This document shows positions 44,707-55,880 of a stretch of 64,000 nt of DNA, piece by piece. The position numbers and the translations under genes are program-made. Below the pieces are notes generated by a model. The model had not been told where the DNA came from and did no database searches. It saw only the letters and a list, made by a program, of their open reading frames with translations. Numbering within the stretch: the first letter of the stretch is position 1; each line of letters opens with the position of its first letter. Origin of the DNA: Kwoniella bestiolae CBS 10118 (lineage: Eukaryota; Basidiomycota; Tremellomycetes; Tremellales; Cryptococcaceae); contig NC_089247.1 of the NCBI RefSeq assembly GCF_000512585.2, positions 744,001-808,000 of the forward strand, in the 5' to 3' direction.

Positions 44707-47700
44707 ATGGTCAAATCAAGAGCATCAAGAGGTATCCTCTTGACCTCCAACTTGCCCCAATTGCAGAATCTCATCAAGGTCAGCTTCAATCATCGTTTCT
44801 ACAGTAGGTAGGATCCAAGCTGATACCTTTTTGATGTACTGCAGCGTGATCCAGAGGGGTACAAAGAAGAATTTCTAACCCAATACAATCACTATCTCTC
44901 CTTACTCAAACTTCAACAGGTGTCTTCTGTGACATCAACATCGACCAACTCAACCACCGATAAATCGAATGAACTGTTCGGTGATCTCATAACGTTCATC
45001 AGTCAAGTTGCGCAATGTTATCCTGTCGAAACGAAGGAACTGCCTTTACAGTTGAAAGGGTTGTTATTGGGTGCAGAAGGTGGCCAGACCGTTAAAGGTG
45101 ATCTGAGAAGGACGGTGGTGAAAAACCTGGTGATGTTGAGAAATAAGGAGATCATCGATTCTATCGAGTGAGTCGGGTTGTATAATCAGCAATTTCAGAG
45201 AGCCCTTCGTGTTGCTCGTCGATTAGCTGACAGTATTAATTATACCAAAGACTCCTTCAAATCCTTCTTCCCCTCTTACCTCAAGTCCCCTCTGCCCTTC
45301 GAGGCGTCATCAGACATACCATCTTGACAGATATCAAAACTTCCAACCAGAAGACCAAGAATCACAGGTTGAATAGAGTAGTTCAGAGTCTGTTGTTCGG
45401 TATGGTCGAGAGCGGGATGGGAGCCGAGGTGGTGGGTGATAAAGGCAAGGGTAAAGGGAAAGAGAAAGGCGGAGAAGCCATGTGGGCGGTTATGATGGTT
45501 AAGGAATTATGGAAGAAGGGTGTCTGGTAAGTTTGGCTCCTATCTTTGTCGCTTACAAGCAGATCACCTTTCTTGAGCAATTTTTGCGTATCTGTGACAA
45601 GAGAGGGACCTAGCTGAATATCGTGATTGTTCCATAGGAACGACGCAAAGACCGTCTCCATCGTCGCTCTCGCCGCGTTCCACCCAAATACCAAAGTCCA
45701 ATCTGCAGCTTTACATTTCTTCCTCGGATCGGATAACGAAGATGCAGAAGATACCGATTCGGACGAAGAGGATATCAGAGAAGCTAGGAGGGGAGTCAAG
45801 AAGATGGAACATCGTATGGAAGTTGGTAAGAGCGGTAGGAAGAAGGAGAAGATGCTGGCTCAGATGAAACGGGAGACTAATAAGGTGAGTTGGGCGCATC
45901 CGTCTATCTCGACGATGGCTTATATTGGTATCTGCAACGTATCAGAAACGAGCAAAACACGCTGCTGGTCTTGGACATACACCAAACTTCCCTGCTCTAG
46001 AGTTGTTGCATGATCCGCAGACATTCGGTGAGAAGCTGTATGATAACCTGCACAAGCATGGTAAGCTTTCAATACTGCGTTGGTGAAGTAGATAACTCAG
46101 CTGACCATTCTGTTGCAGACAAAATATACTCCCTCGACCACAAGATCCTCATCATGCAGTTGTTATCCCGAGTTATGGGTACCCACAAACTCTGTGTACT
46201 AGGTTTCTACAGTTATATCATCAAGTGAGCTAGCCTCATTCCCAATGTCGTAAAACATGGAATACCAGCTAATGGCATGACTATGTAGATACCTCACCTA
46301 CCACCAACTCCAAGTCACTCTCATCCTTGTCTCTCTCGCTCAATCAGTGCACGAGCTCACCCCTCCGGACGTACTTACACCGGTCATCCGAAAATTGGCT
46401 CAAGAATTCGTTCATCCAGGTGTGGGAGCCGAGGTCATCGCAGCCGGTCTTAATGCCATCCGAGAAGTTTGCAGACGACAGCCGTGGTGTATGGAAGAAG
46501 ATTTGCTCAGTGATCTGATCGAATATAGGAAGAGTAAAGATAAAGGTGTGGTCACAGCTTCTAGAGGGTTGTTGCAGCTCTTCAGGGAGGTTAACCCCGG
46601 TATGCTCAAGAAGAGAGAAAGAGTGAGTTGAGGATTCCAAGACTTTGAATATAATAATCAACTGACCCGTTATGCGCTGGTGTAGGGAAAAGCAGCTTCA
46701 ATGGGACTTATCGGCAGTCAAGTCCTCGCTTACGGCCACTCCAAAGATGCCGCAGAGGGTATCGAGGGTCTTGAATTGCTGGAAGAGCATTTCGCCCAGA
46801 TGAGAAAGGAGGCTAATGGTGGGGAATTCGATGATAATTCTGATGTGGAGATGGGTGTTGACGAAGATGACGAGCAAGGATGGGAGAATTGGGATGTCAA
46901 TTCTGAGAGTGGATCCGAGTCCAGCGGATGGGAAGATGTTTCTTCTGGGGAGGAGGATTTGGAGATTTCCGATTCGGATGATGAAGAGGATAGGAAGAGG
47001 GATAGGAAGGAGAAGAAGTTGAAGAAGAAGGGTAAAGCGGTTGTGAAGAATGAAGATGAGGAGGATAGCGATAGCGAAGACGAAAAGGATGATGGGGATG
47101 AGGATGTGGATATGGATGATGATGCCAAGTCGACGGTATCGGCTGCTACCACTGCTGTGTCGCAGGATACCAAGAAGTTGTCGTTACTCGCTCAACAGAA
47201 GGTGAGTGAGGCTCTACGAGGGTCGTTTATCATATGAATAATGGGAAAGATGAAGCTGATCCTGTGATATGGTAGATCCTCACCCCAGCAGACTTCGCAC
47301 TCCTCAACGAACTCCGTCTGAAAGCTGCCAAATCCCTCGCCGAATCCGGTGGAGGATCAGGTGCGAAACGTAAATTAGCTGCTCTCGAGGCGTCGAAGCG
47401 ACACGTCGACGCCGACGAGTCTGAACGATTCTTGACTGAAGCTGAGATCCTCGGACCGAGGAAGAAGGTCAAAGCGACGTGGGAAGAACGAATGGAGTTG
47501 GTGCAAAAGGGACGAGAAGGGAGAGAGAAGTTTGGTAGTCTTAAGGGAAAGAAGAAGAAGGAGACGCCAAGTTCAAGTACTAATAGGGAGAAGGCGAGGA
47601 ATAAACCTATTATGATGGCTTTGCAGTGGGTTATGCTTTTCTCTCTCTGTTCCAATCACTTTTGCACCGTCTATATCCCTGCGTCTCGTCCTTTCTTGTG

Positions 47701-47853
47701 CTCATGAAAGTGGGTCTTGTGGAAGTACTGCTGCTGATTCTGTGTTCTCGTGATAGCTCCAATAAGGTCATGCAGAAGAAGAAAGCTTCGTTAAGGGATA
47801 AACAGATCAAGTTGAGAGCTGCTATAGATAAGCAGAAGAAGCTCAAACACTAG
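44707..47853 (+). CDS. SDA1: SDA1, nucleolar protein for 60S ribosome maturation and export
   Basis: SDA1 is needed for 60S subunit biogenesis and nuclear release, and for G1 progression in yeast. The start at 44707 gives MVKSRASRGILLTSNLPQLQ, then NLIKRDPEGYKEEFLTQYNHYLSLLKL, the family N-terminus. Helical repeats follow, with LRRTVVKNLVMLRNKEIIDS, KTVSIVALAAFHPNTKVQSA, ALHFFLGSDNEDAEDTDSDE and KIYSLDHKILIMQLLSRVMG. Next are THKLCVLGFYSYIIKYL, then HVGAEVIAAG-like repeats and a Glu/Asp-rich stretch (about 46830-47140) typical of SDA1. The Lys-rich C-terminus ends KKKASLRDKQIKLRAAIDKQ, then KKLKH at TAG 47851, as in other SDA1 proteins. The last intron follows MMAL. About eight introns. Confidence is high because order and ends all fit. 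Confidence 0.92.
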
Positions 47854-47977
47854 ACATTGAAGGGCCATACGGTGCGAGGTGTACTTGGTCTTCTTTGTGT
47901 ACAGTAATTTCACATGCATTGCTATATTCATCCCGGCTCCCATCAGAGCGGGTGACTCCAAGGCCGTCATTTTCCCC

Positions 47978-48412
47978 TCAAGACCCATATTGAGACCCAA
48001 CTCTGATCTGTTCCTTGACTTGCATAACTTGTCTTCCCAGCGCAGACGAGTACTGCCTCGTAGCATCATCCACGGTCGGATCATCTTTCTGAGCAATCAT
48101 GAGATCGCCGAATTCTTTATATTTCAACTGGAGGGTTCGCAGGGTACTGTTCAGATTGGATTGTGAGGATACATCAACTTGGGATAGCTTCCAAATAGTG
48201 CATTCCGAAATCATGACTACTGACCTCACATCCGGCGCACCATACTTGTTCATGCATCTGAATTACCCATCTGATCGTTCTTCCCATGATGCATACTCTA
48301 TGAGACTACAACTTTGACAAGAAGACAACTCTCACTCTAAGCTTACTCAAGCTAACATCCATCCAATACAATCCGAATGATCCGCCCGCTAACGCCGACC
48401 CGACACTCCCAC
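47978..48412 (-). other. Coding-like sequence beyond the MAP kinase stop (possible small gene or alternative 3' exons)
   Basis: Two protein-like stretches lie on the minus strand, downstream of the kinase stop. Near 48330-48410 the frame reads TKEFLVGGSVGSALAGGSFG, then LYWMDVSL, a Gly/Ala-rich membrane-like helix. Near 47978-48190 it reads LSQVDVSSQSNLNSTLRTL, then QLKYKEFGDLMIAQ and a short helix ending RVGSQYGS at a TGA. They could be joined by one intron, but I could not find splice sites that connect them to a start codon in phase. They could be a separate small gene, alternative 3' exons of the kinase, or a decayed copy. The second stretch is the more convincing one. Confidence 0.35.
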
Positions 48413-51400
48413 CTACGAGAAATTCTTTGGTACCTGCCAACCCAAACCTCACATCAGTCCCCTCATCCTACCTTTCCACAACAGAATAGCAAACAACTCA
48501 CCTCACTAGGCGGCGCATCACTCGGACTAACAGTCATAGGCGGTACCTCGTCCTGCTCGTCCCCATCGCCCTTATGGTCCCCTTCCCCAGCTTTATCCCT
48601 ATCATGAACCGGAACTTCAAAATCCACCACGCTCAACCTCTTGATCAGCTGACTGATATTGCCTGATTGACTCGGCGCTCTACTCCTCCTTCCTCCCCCT
48701 ACCGCACTTCTGGGACCCTGCTGAGGTAATCCGTTCGTCCCTATTCCTGCACTTCCCGCCCCTGCACCACCCGTATCTACCGACGTAGCGTTCGGGTTGG
48801 GGTTGTTGCTCGGCATGGGCGTCATACCTTGTCCGAAGGGGTTGAACAAGAAACTATTCGGTCTCCTACCTGACATGCTGAATGACATGGAATGACCGGA
48901 TTGTCTTCTTGATGTTCTACCTGACGCGGAGAACGGATTACCGAACGATTCTTCCGATAAGGCCGTGGCGGGCGTGACGGGCGATTGATCCCTTGTTCTA
49001 GGCAACGATCTATATCCTGGCGCGTTTGGACCAGTAGATTTCCGACGTTCGGGCGAAGCAGCAATGATCGATTGCTTTTGAGCCAGAGGGGAGGACGAGA
49101 CAAGTGGGGAGAAGTTGGCTTTGGGCGATATCTCGGTCTTGCTCCGTGACTGATCCGAGGGAATCGGTATACCAGGTTCGACACCCGCCATATTGGGATC
49201 GGGCATCGGTGAGGCGTGGATGACTTGTTCACCTTCTCCTAGACCGTTAACTCGCCAGGATTCTTCCCCTTCAATAGGTTCACCATCTTCTTCGTAGTAT
49301 TCTTCTTCCTCATCCATCGTGCGCACTTCTTCTCTGAACTCTTCTATCTCCCTCGTTATAGCTTCGCGCAGTTCTTCGATAGTGGTCAACGATTCTACCT
49401 GTTCCCATTTTGAGAAGATCTCGGGACAAGCAGGTTCGTCTAATGGGTCGTGATAGGTTGCTAGGTATGGATGAGACAGTGCTTGAGTAACGTCTATACG
49501 CTGAGATGGATCGAATGCGAGGAGCTGGGATAAGAGGTCGAGAGCTGAATGTACAATATGTAAGCGGAATTCTGACTGAATCTCACAGCGAAAGGGAGCA
49601 TACCATCTGGATCAGCTTCGGGGAACAAGTCCGAAAATTCCACTTTGGGCGAGTGAGGTAATGTCTTGATGTATGCGAGAGCCTATCGTGTAGTCAGCAT
49701 CGTATATTCGAGAGAAGGTTGAAAGTTCACTGCCCCGGCTCACTCACCTTCTCACTGCTTACTCTGTCCAAAGTCTCGTCATCCGGTGTTCCCAGTACTC
49801 CCAAAATGAGGTTCAGCTGATCAACGTAGCTGTTTCATGCGAATCGAGTCAGCTATTGACAACATATGCCACCCCATTGCTAGCTGTACTTACTCTTTGC
49901 CCTTGAACAATGGTTTTCCGCCTAGCAATTCCGCTAATATACAACCGATCGACCATACATCGACTAGCTCGTCAAAATAAATTAGCGCTAGACATCAGAG
50001 AGGCGGAGGATACTATGTTTGTTTGGTGGATCACTCACTAGCAGTAGTATATCGTTTATTCGAAAGCATGATCTCAGGAGCTCTATACCATCTCGTAGCG
50101 ACATCTGCCAATACAACATCGTCAGTAACGAATGAGGGGTAGACTGATCTTCCTTCGGCTGTTCTGCTCCGATACGCAATTTGAATGACTCACATTCCGT
50201 CAATTTCGACTCGGCATTCTGGTCCTCCTCTCCCGTAACAGGTCTGAAGCCTCTCGCTAAACCGAAATCACATATCTTCAATTCACAATCTGAATTCACC
50301 AGTAAGTTTCCAGGTTTCAGATCACGATGAATCACGTTGGCGGTGTGTATGTACTGAAGAGTGAGTGTGGAATGATCAGCGATAATCGACATTACTTGTG
50401 GACACCGAAAGATTCCGGGGGATAGGCGTAGACAGGATAATTCGACTCACCTTCATACCACGTAGTAATTGATAGAGGAAATACTGGATATGACTATTGC
50501 TCAATGCTTGACCTGATCTTACTATCTGATGTAGATCTGCCTCCATCGGCTACGTAGTGAGACGAGATGCTGTCAGTCAAGACCAAGGGCAACCGTTCAA
50601 GGTAAGCTTACCTCCATATATAGATATCTAAGAGAGCAGACGAACAGCAATTGTCAGTCTCACATCTCCCATTTCAAGAGAATGACATGACTCACATCTC
50701 ATTATACCCCTCCCAGACATTATCAAGATCTATCAATCTATTTCCAGCATCCCGATATTAGCTCTTCGTAGCCCTCTGATCAACGTGATTCGTATGAGGG
50801 AGTACCACCCACCCAGTCAAATTCTCATGCCCTCCAAAATGCCTCAAAAGCGTTATCTCCCTCAAAGCTCTCCTGGCTAAGATAACCTTATCAAACACCC
50901 TAGTTATACATTTCACAGCTACCGGTTCGCCAGAGTAGGTATCCTGTACGTTGATGACTAGGCCGTAGGCACCCTGTCCCAATGGTCTGATGAGCTTCCA
51001 GCGCGATGGGAGGTGGAATAGGCGGTTGAGGGTATGGATGGTTTGATAGTCTCTACATAAGGTCGAAAGGACATATCAGTGTTCAGTATCTAAATAAGAG
51101 GAGAGGCCAGGCCAGGCCAGGCGAAAGGGGAAAGAAAAGAGCGGAGCAGAGAGGTGCATGGGGGCGAACGAGTGGAGGGGAGGGGAGAGACAGATGAATG
51201 TTGGACAAGTATAGGCGGGATGAGGGAGTGTGAAGGACCACTCACCTCTCCTTCAGAGCCTTCTCACTCAACGGATGGCCCTCCTCCTCTTCCTGCTGTT
51301 GAAGCTTCGCCAACCCCACAGCAGAAGACGTAGGGTTCATCCCGTCCAATCCCCGTTTAGCAGCAGCCGCCATCTTACTAGCTCCCGTCTGGGGAGTCTG

Positions 51401-51976
51401 ATTCACACTGGCCGCATTGGACGCGACGTTCGGTTGAGTTATCGGTGTATGTAAATTTGAGTTACTCGGTAGGCCGGACACAGATGTGGAAGTGGATGAT
51501 AGTAATCCCGATACGGAGGTTGAGGATGAGGCCGTTAATCCCTGTTTTGTTAATGGCTGGTATGTCCCCTCTTTCTGGTTGGAAGAGGAAGAAGAAAGGG
51601 TGAATGCCGGACCCAAGGCGAGGTTGGTTTGTGAGTTGGAGGTTGTGGGAGTAATCAGGGGTTTACTCGAACTTCCACTCCCACTTGCATATGACGATGA
51701 AGATATCCCTTGATTACTATTACCGTCTGTGGAGCTAGTGGTGGTAGGTTGTTCAGAGGAGAATAAGGGAGCAGATGGCGCTCTGTTCATTATTCCCGGT
51801 AGGGGGGTTGTGGTCGCTCGTTGGTGGGTGGTGACGATGGGTGAGGATTGGGAATGAGCAGGGAGGGTAGGTGGATTGGGTCGAGGTGCTTGAGAGCGGG
51901 GGATGAGGGGAGCGGTAGGTGGAGTGAGAGGGGATGGCATGATGATGTCTAGTCCTGGAGTGTGATGGTTGTTCAA
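48413..51976 (-). CDS. MAP kinase, TEY type (Slt2/Mpk1 cell-wall-integrity clade) with long N- and C-terminal extensions
   Basis: A serine/threonine kinase with the full ERK set: the glycine loop GQGAYGLV, the lysine in PVAVKCI, VIHRDLKPGNLL, then CDFGLARGF. The activation loop TEY is split by an intron and reads LTEYVATRWYRAPEI. The C-terminal lobe has SIGCILAELLGGKPLFKG, followed by a long tail that includes LTTIEELREAITREIEEFRE, then EVR, as in Slt2-type kinases. The start is at 51976, or 51940 if the second Met is used. The first 240 residues are Ser/Pro/Thr-rich. The gene ends in the exon PKNFS at 48413. Slt2-type kinases act in the cell-wall-integrity cascade. The subgroup is inferred from the tail and from the ALRE..LLRHFGGHENLTG segment, which differs from the usual Slt2 form. 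At least seven introns. Ku70, by contrast, is unrelated. Confidence 0.85.
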
Positions 51977-53179
51977 GATGACTTATGGATGTAAGGATGA
52001 TAAGAGTAAATGTGGGATGTGAAGCAGTACTCGAGTAGCCGTAAATCCAAGTTTCACTTATCTAAGACATGCGTACTAACCCCTATTATCCTGAGAGATA
52101 TTTACTTGTCGATAATGTACGTGCTGAGCCACGCTATAAGGTGAGAATGCGATAGGGGATGATGTGGTGCCCCTTGTATACGACGTTGAAAGGAGGTTAA
52201 CCGTAGGTGAGGTGGAGTGGGACTGCAGGTAGCGGTAGCAGGTAATGGCGTGTGTACGTTGTGTTTTCCAGCTGCTAGGAGCGTGTTTGTCGTAAGGGGC
52301 TATCTGTACACAGGAAGGAATCGAGTTGAGATATGATGGGGTAGATGCAAGAGAAAGAGGAAGAGGATGTTGGAAGGTATAATTGCAGATGATTAGTTGC
52401 CAGTTAACCGCCGGTTTAGGGATTACTGTTACTAGTTGTAAAAAGGCTATATATACGTACTCCCGACCGGATCAACCGTTTATATTGTTACGTTGACAAC
52501 GTTTGTATGCTGTTTTGTGATTTGTGGGATACTACTGCACGTCGATTGGTAGTTGCTCGTTGAGGGTTCAGTCTCTACAACAAGGGATGATCAATTCCTT
52601 GTCCGCCGATCATTCGCTTACAGAAACATAGTAAAGTTCAAAGTCCGAAAAACACAATCCTTCTTTCAGGGATCAACATCCAATATCCTGGACGGGTCGA
52701 GGGGGGTAACCAACGGTAAAGTACAATTCTCTTACCGGACTGTTGCCTCTTCATGGGGAAGTGGGATGGACGTAAAGTGCAGACTGAACATTGCATCCAA
52801 TTCATGTAAAGCATAAGAGTAAGAGGGTATCAACTACATATGGGGATATCGTCGAATTGGAACTGACCCAAATGAGCAGAAAGCAGAAAGCAGAAATCAA
52901 GTACAAAAAACACGAGGAAGCGAAAATTCTGCCTGATTAAAACGAAAGAGGAGAGATGGAAAGCGGGGTATAACTCAGCACATTCAATCTGAGCTCCGAT
53001 AAAGGGGGTTAATGACATATATCCATGAGATGATTTTTCCTCCTCTGCCTCTCTTCTCCTATCTCGTTCTACACCGGCTTAAGATGTTTTGAGGATATGA
53101 ACCGCTCATTATTGCTGATTCTTCCTCTCTTGTTCTCCACCACCACCACCCCTCCACTGATACTCTCTTCACAAATACC
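51977..53179. promoter_or_regulatory. MAP kinase promoter region and 3' flank of the proteolipid gene
   Basis: 1.2 kb upstream of the minus-strand kinase start. It includes a ctatatatac run near 52447. Only short open frames are present (for example 52553-52816 on the plus strand), and none looks protein-like. No RNA gene or repeat was seen. Confidence 0.4.
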
Positions 53180-54646
53180 CTAAAATTCATGATCCCAATT
53201 GGGATCCCCCCTGTTCCCACCCCCACCAGCTCCCGACCCGGCAGCAGGTCTGCCATTCGCCCGTCCACCTCCATATCCATTCCCATTCGACAAGCTACTT
53301 TGAGAACCGTTATCTCTCCATGCATTGTTGTTGTTGCCGTAGTCATTCGGACTATCGTTGATCCAGTCGACCTTCTTGTTCGATTTCTTGTTCTTCGACG
53401 ATCGTCTCTTGGATCCGTAGTCTTTGCCCCATTCTGGAACGTCGTTATCGGTCGCTGCGGCTGGTGGGTAGCCTGAGGAAGAGGCGTTGGAGGATCTTCT
53501 GGCTGAGGCTCGCTACAGTAGACCAAGTCATCCATTTGGTCAGTCTGAGCATACGGATCAAGGATGGTTCGGTTTGAGGAGGCAAAGGAGATTGACCGAC
53601 TCACCTCCCATCTATCACCTGATGAACCCGATTTACCCCGTTTATACGATCTGCCATCTCCTACTGTACCTTCGAAATTGGCGGGGTAATGCCAGTTTCG
53701 TTGATTAGGTGCTTGGTCTGTTACGTAGCACACACATATCAGTCAGAGATGCAATAAAGTGCAAATAGCGATTATAGGAAAATTCCACTCACCAGCATTG
53801 TAATACTCCTCATCATCACCCGTCCATAACCCCTCATTCCTCCTCCTCTCCACCTCCTCAGGATTCTCCCGAATGGAAGGATCGTAATTCGCACCTTCCT
53901 CACCAGCTTCCAACTCCTGATCCCTCAATGTCGAATGGGCATTTCGCTCGTCGAATCGCTTGGACCATTGGTTCTTCCTTGCTCGTCTTTCTCTATCGGT
54001 GTTGTCGACGAGGCCATGCTGTACGTGGAGAACAAATGATCAGTATAATGTAATGACATACAGGAAATGCACGAGTGGGCAGAAGGGCGGAACACACCTT
54101 GATGGCCCATTTGGGTGTCCGGGCTCTGTTCTGGTTATTTCTGATATTTTGGATATAGAAACTAATCGATTACAACAAAAGTCGATCAGCTGTCGTACCG
54201 CTATGTCTATGAGTGTGAGTCTTCCTCCAACTTACTTGTGGAAATGACAAGGGAAATCTGTGGAGAAAACAATATCAGCCTGTTGTGGTTCTTATCTCGT
54301 AATTTAGAGAGGTGAAAACACTCACATCCCAAGATACATAGGAAAACATTGATGAAGAAATCTTTTCCTATACCGAAACGCACCGCGACGGCTATAATAT
54401 GGACCATGTTAGTGAAAATGGGGATGAATAGGGTTGATATCAAGAAGCACAGCTTTCTCAACAAGAGACGTTTGTGATATGATCCACACCCGCGGCTCGT
54501 CTTGTCTCGTGTTTCTAATGCCCGCGGAGAGGTGACTCACCAATAGGAGGTAGCAATAGACCACACAAGAATAGGAAGAATTGGAATCCGTGGTGTTTCT
54601 TGGGTACCAACGAGATCTTCTTGGGTAGATGATGGTTCATCGACAT
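53180..54646 (-). CDS. Pmp3/Sna-type membrane proteolipid (UPF0057) with a long tail
   Basis: A small two-helix proteolipid of the Pmp3 family fused to a long cytosolic tail. The start at 54646 gives MSMNHHLPKKISLVPKKHHG, then FQFFLFLCGLLLPPI. After the first intron comes AVAVRFGIGKDFFINVFLCI, then LG, DFPCHFHNFYIQNIRN. These match the conserved PPxAVxxxxG...NxxLxxLGxxPGxxHA pattern of the family. The tail has a charged stretch with WTGDDEEYYNA, then a Gly/Asn-rich part ending NWDHEF at 53180. Longer family members in yeast are SNA2, SNA3 and SNA4, which sort to vacuoles or endosomes through PPxY motifs. I did not see a PPxY here. Plasma membrane or endosome location is inferred. About five introns. 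Confidence 0.8.
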
Positions 54647-55880
54647 CTTGAAGGATCAATGGCGATATCTACTTTATTCTCCCTTATATATATCGTCTCC
54701 GTCTGTTCTTGTCTGTCACTCGATCTGTTGAGATGGACCGTCTGTTGATGTATATGGATGTTGGATTATATGAACGATGTGATGAACGATAGAAGATAGT
54801 TGGGTTGGACGATAATGAAGGATGACGATTTGTTTATGACGATGTTTCGGCCCGACGGACTGTAAACTGTCTCAAAGCAGACGAAGGGAGTGGGTGACCG
54901 CTGTGTTTCACCTCCTTTCTATTTGGTCTCGTTGGGGTATGAGATGATGTACACAAATGATGGACTGTTATGATGGTATCGAACATGGACATGGACAGTC
55001 GTACATCAATGAGCAAGCTCACAGGCGTACACTCGGTCCTCGGCGGCGGGCCATGGAACACAGGACAGCGGTATCACTGTGTTTGATTATTACCATTTTG
55101 GGAAATATATAAACCGTAGATCACGTGATGGACATGACGAAGTGAAGCAGTGAGCTGTGTTTGGACAAAAGGTTGATGATGCTGAGTAGTGTATTGTATG
55201 AACGTATGAATCTAGTGGAACAACAGCCAATAGCAACAATCGATTATTGAAGATCAACATCAACATCTCTGTGTGATACATCACTCCAACCCATGCTCGA
55301 TGTGAGCGGTGAGAACAACGATGATGGTCCAGATGACCTTTTGACTGCCAGCACCGCCGGGACACGAGCAGAAGCCGAGATGAACATACAATATGGATAC
55401 TCCGTAGTGGATGATGAGTGATAGGTGATGACCTGATGTAGATGACGTAGATTGGTTGGATGAGTATGAGCTGACGCGACTTACCTTGTCATTTTGCTAT
55501 GCACCCTCCTTTGGCTTGATCTTTCCCACACTGACATATACTGACTCACCCAGCCTTATAAACGATACGTCTATCTCTTCTTTCTTTTCTCTTTTCTCTT
55601 CTTCATCTCACATTCACCTTTTTTACCATCTCCCACTTCGGTTCTCTCGATATTTCAGTTCCATCCCTCCCTATAATACCTTCATACGGACATTACAGTA
55701 TTTCATATTCATATCTTACCCATTCTTGATATCCTACCTTGATGTCGCTCAACCTCACTTCCTAATCCACCCATGCCGTCAAACTCTTTGATATCAGTCA
55801 TCCCCAATACCACTTCTCTTGTCACCCATAAAGCACTTTCTGTCTTATACATCTTTTACATAGGCTTACCACTCAAAATC
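54647..55880. promoter_or_regulatory. Divergent promoter region, proteolipid and disordered protein
   Basis: 1.2 kb with both promoters. The leader of the plus-strand gene is rich in pyrimidines (55560-55640). Short runs of open frame at 54834-55365 on the minus strand are not convincing. The open frame from 55773 is in phase with the downstream gene but is probably leader. Confidence 0.4.

Noticed and set aside
52553..52816. Plus-strand open frame of 87 codons upstream of the MAP kinase
   Set aside because: No conserved motif and no splice-linked partner. It lies in a promoter region, so it is taken as chance.
55773..55880. Upstream in-frame Met that would lengthen the disordered protein
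   Set aside because: Follows a pyrimidine-rich leader, and its translation is not like the body of the protein. Kept only as an alternative start.
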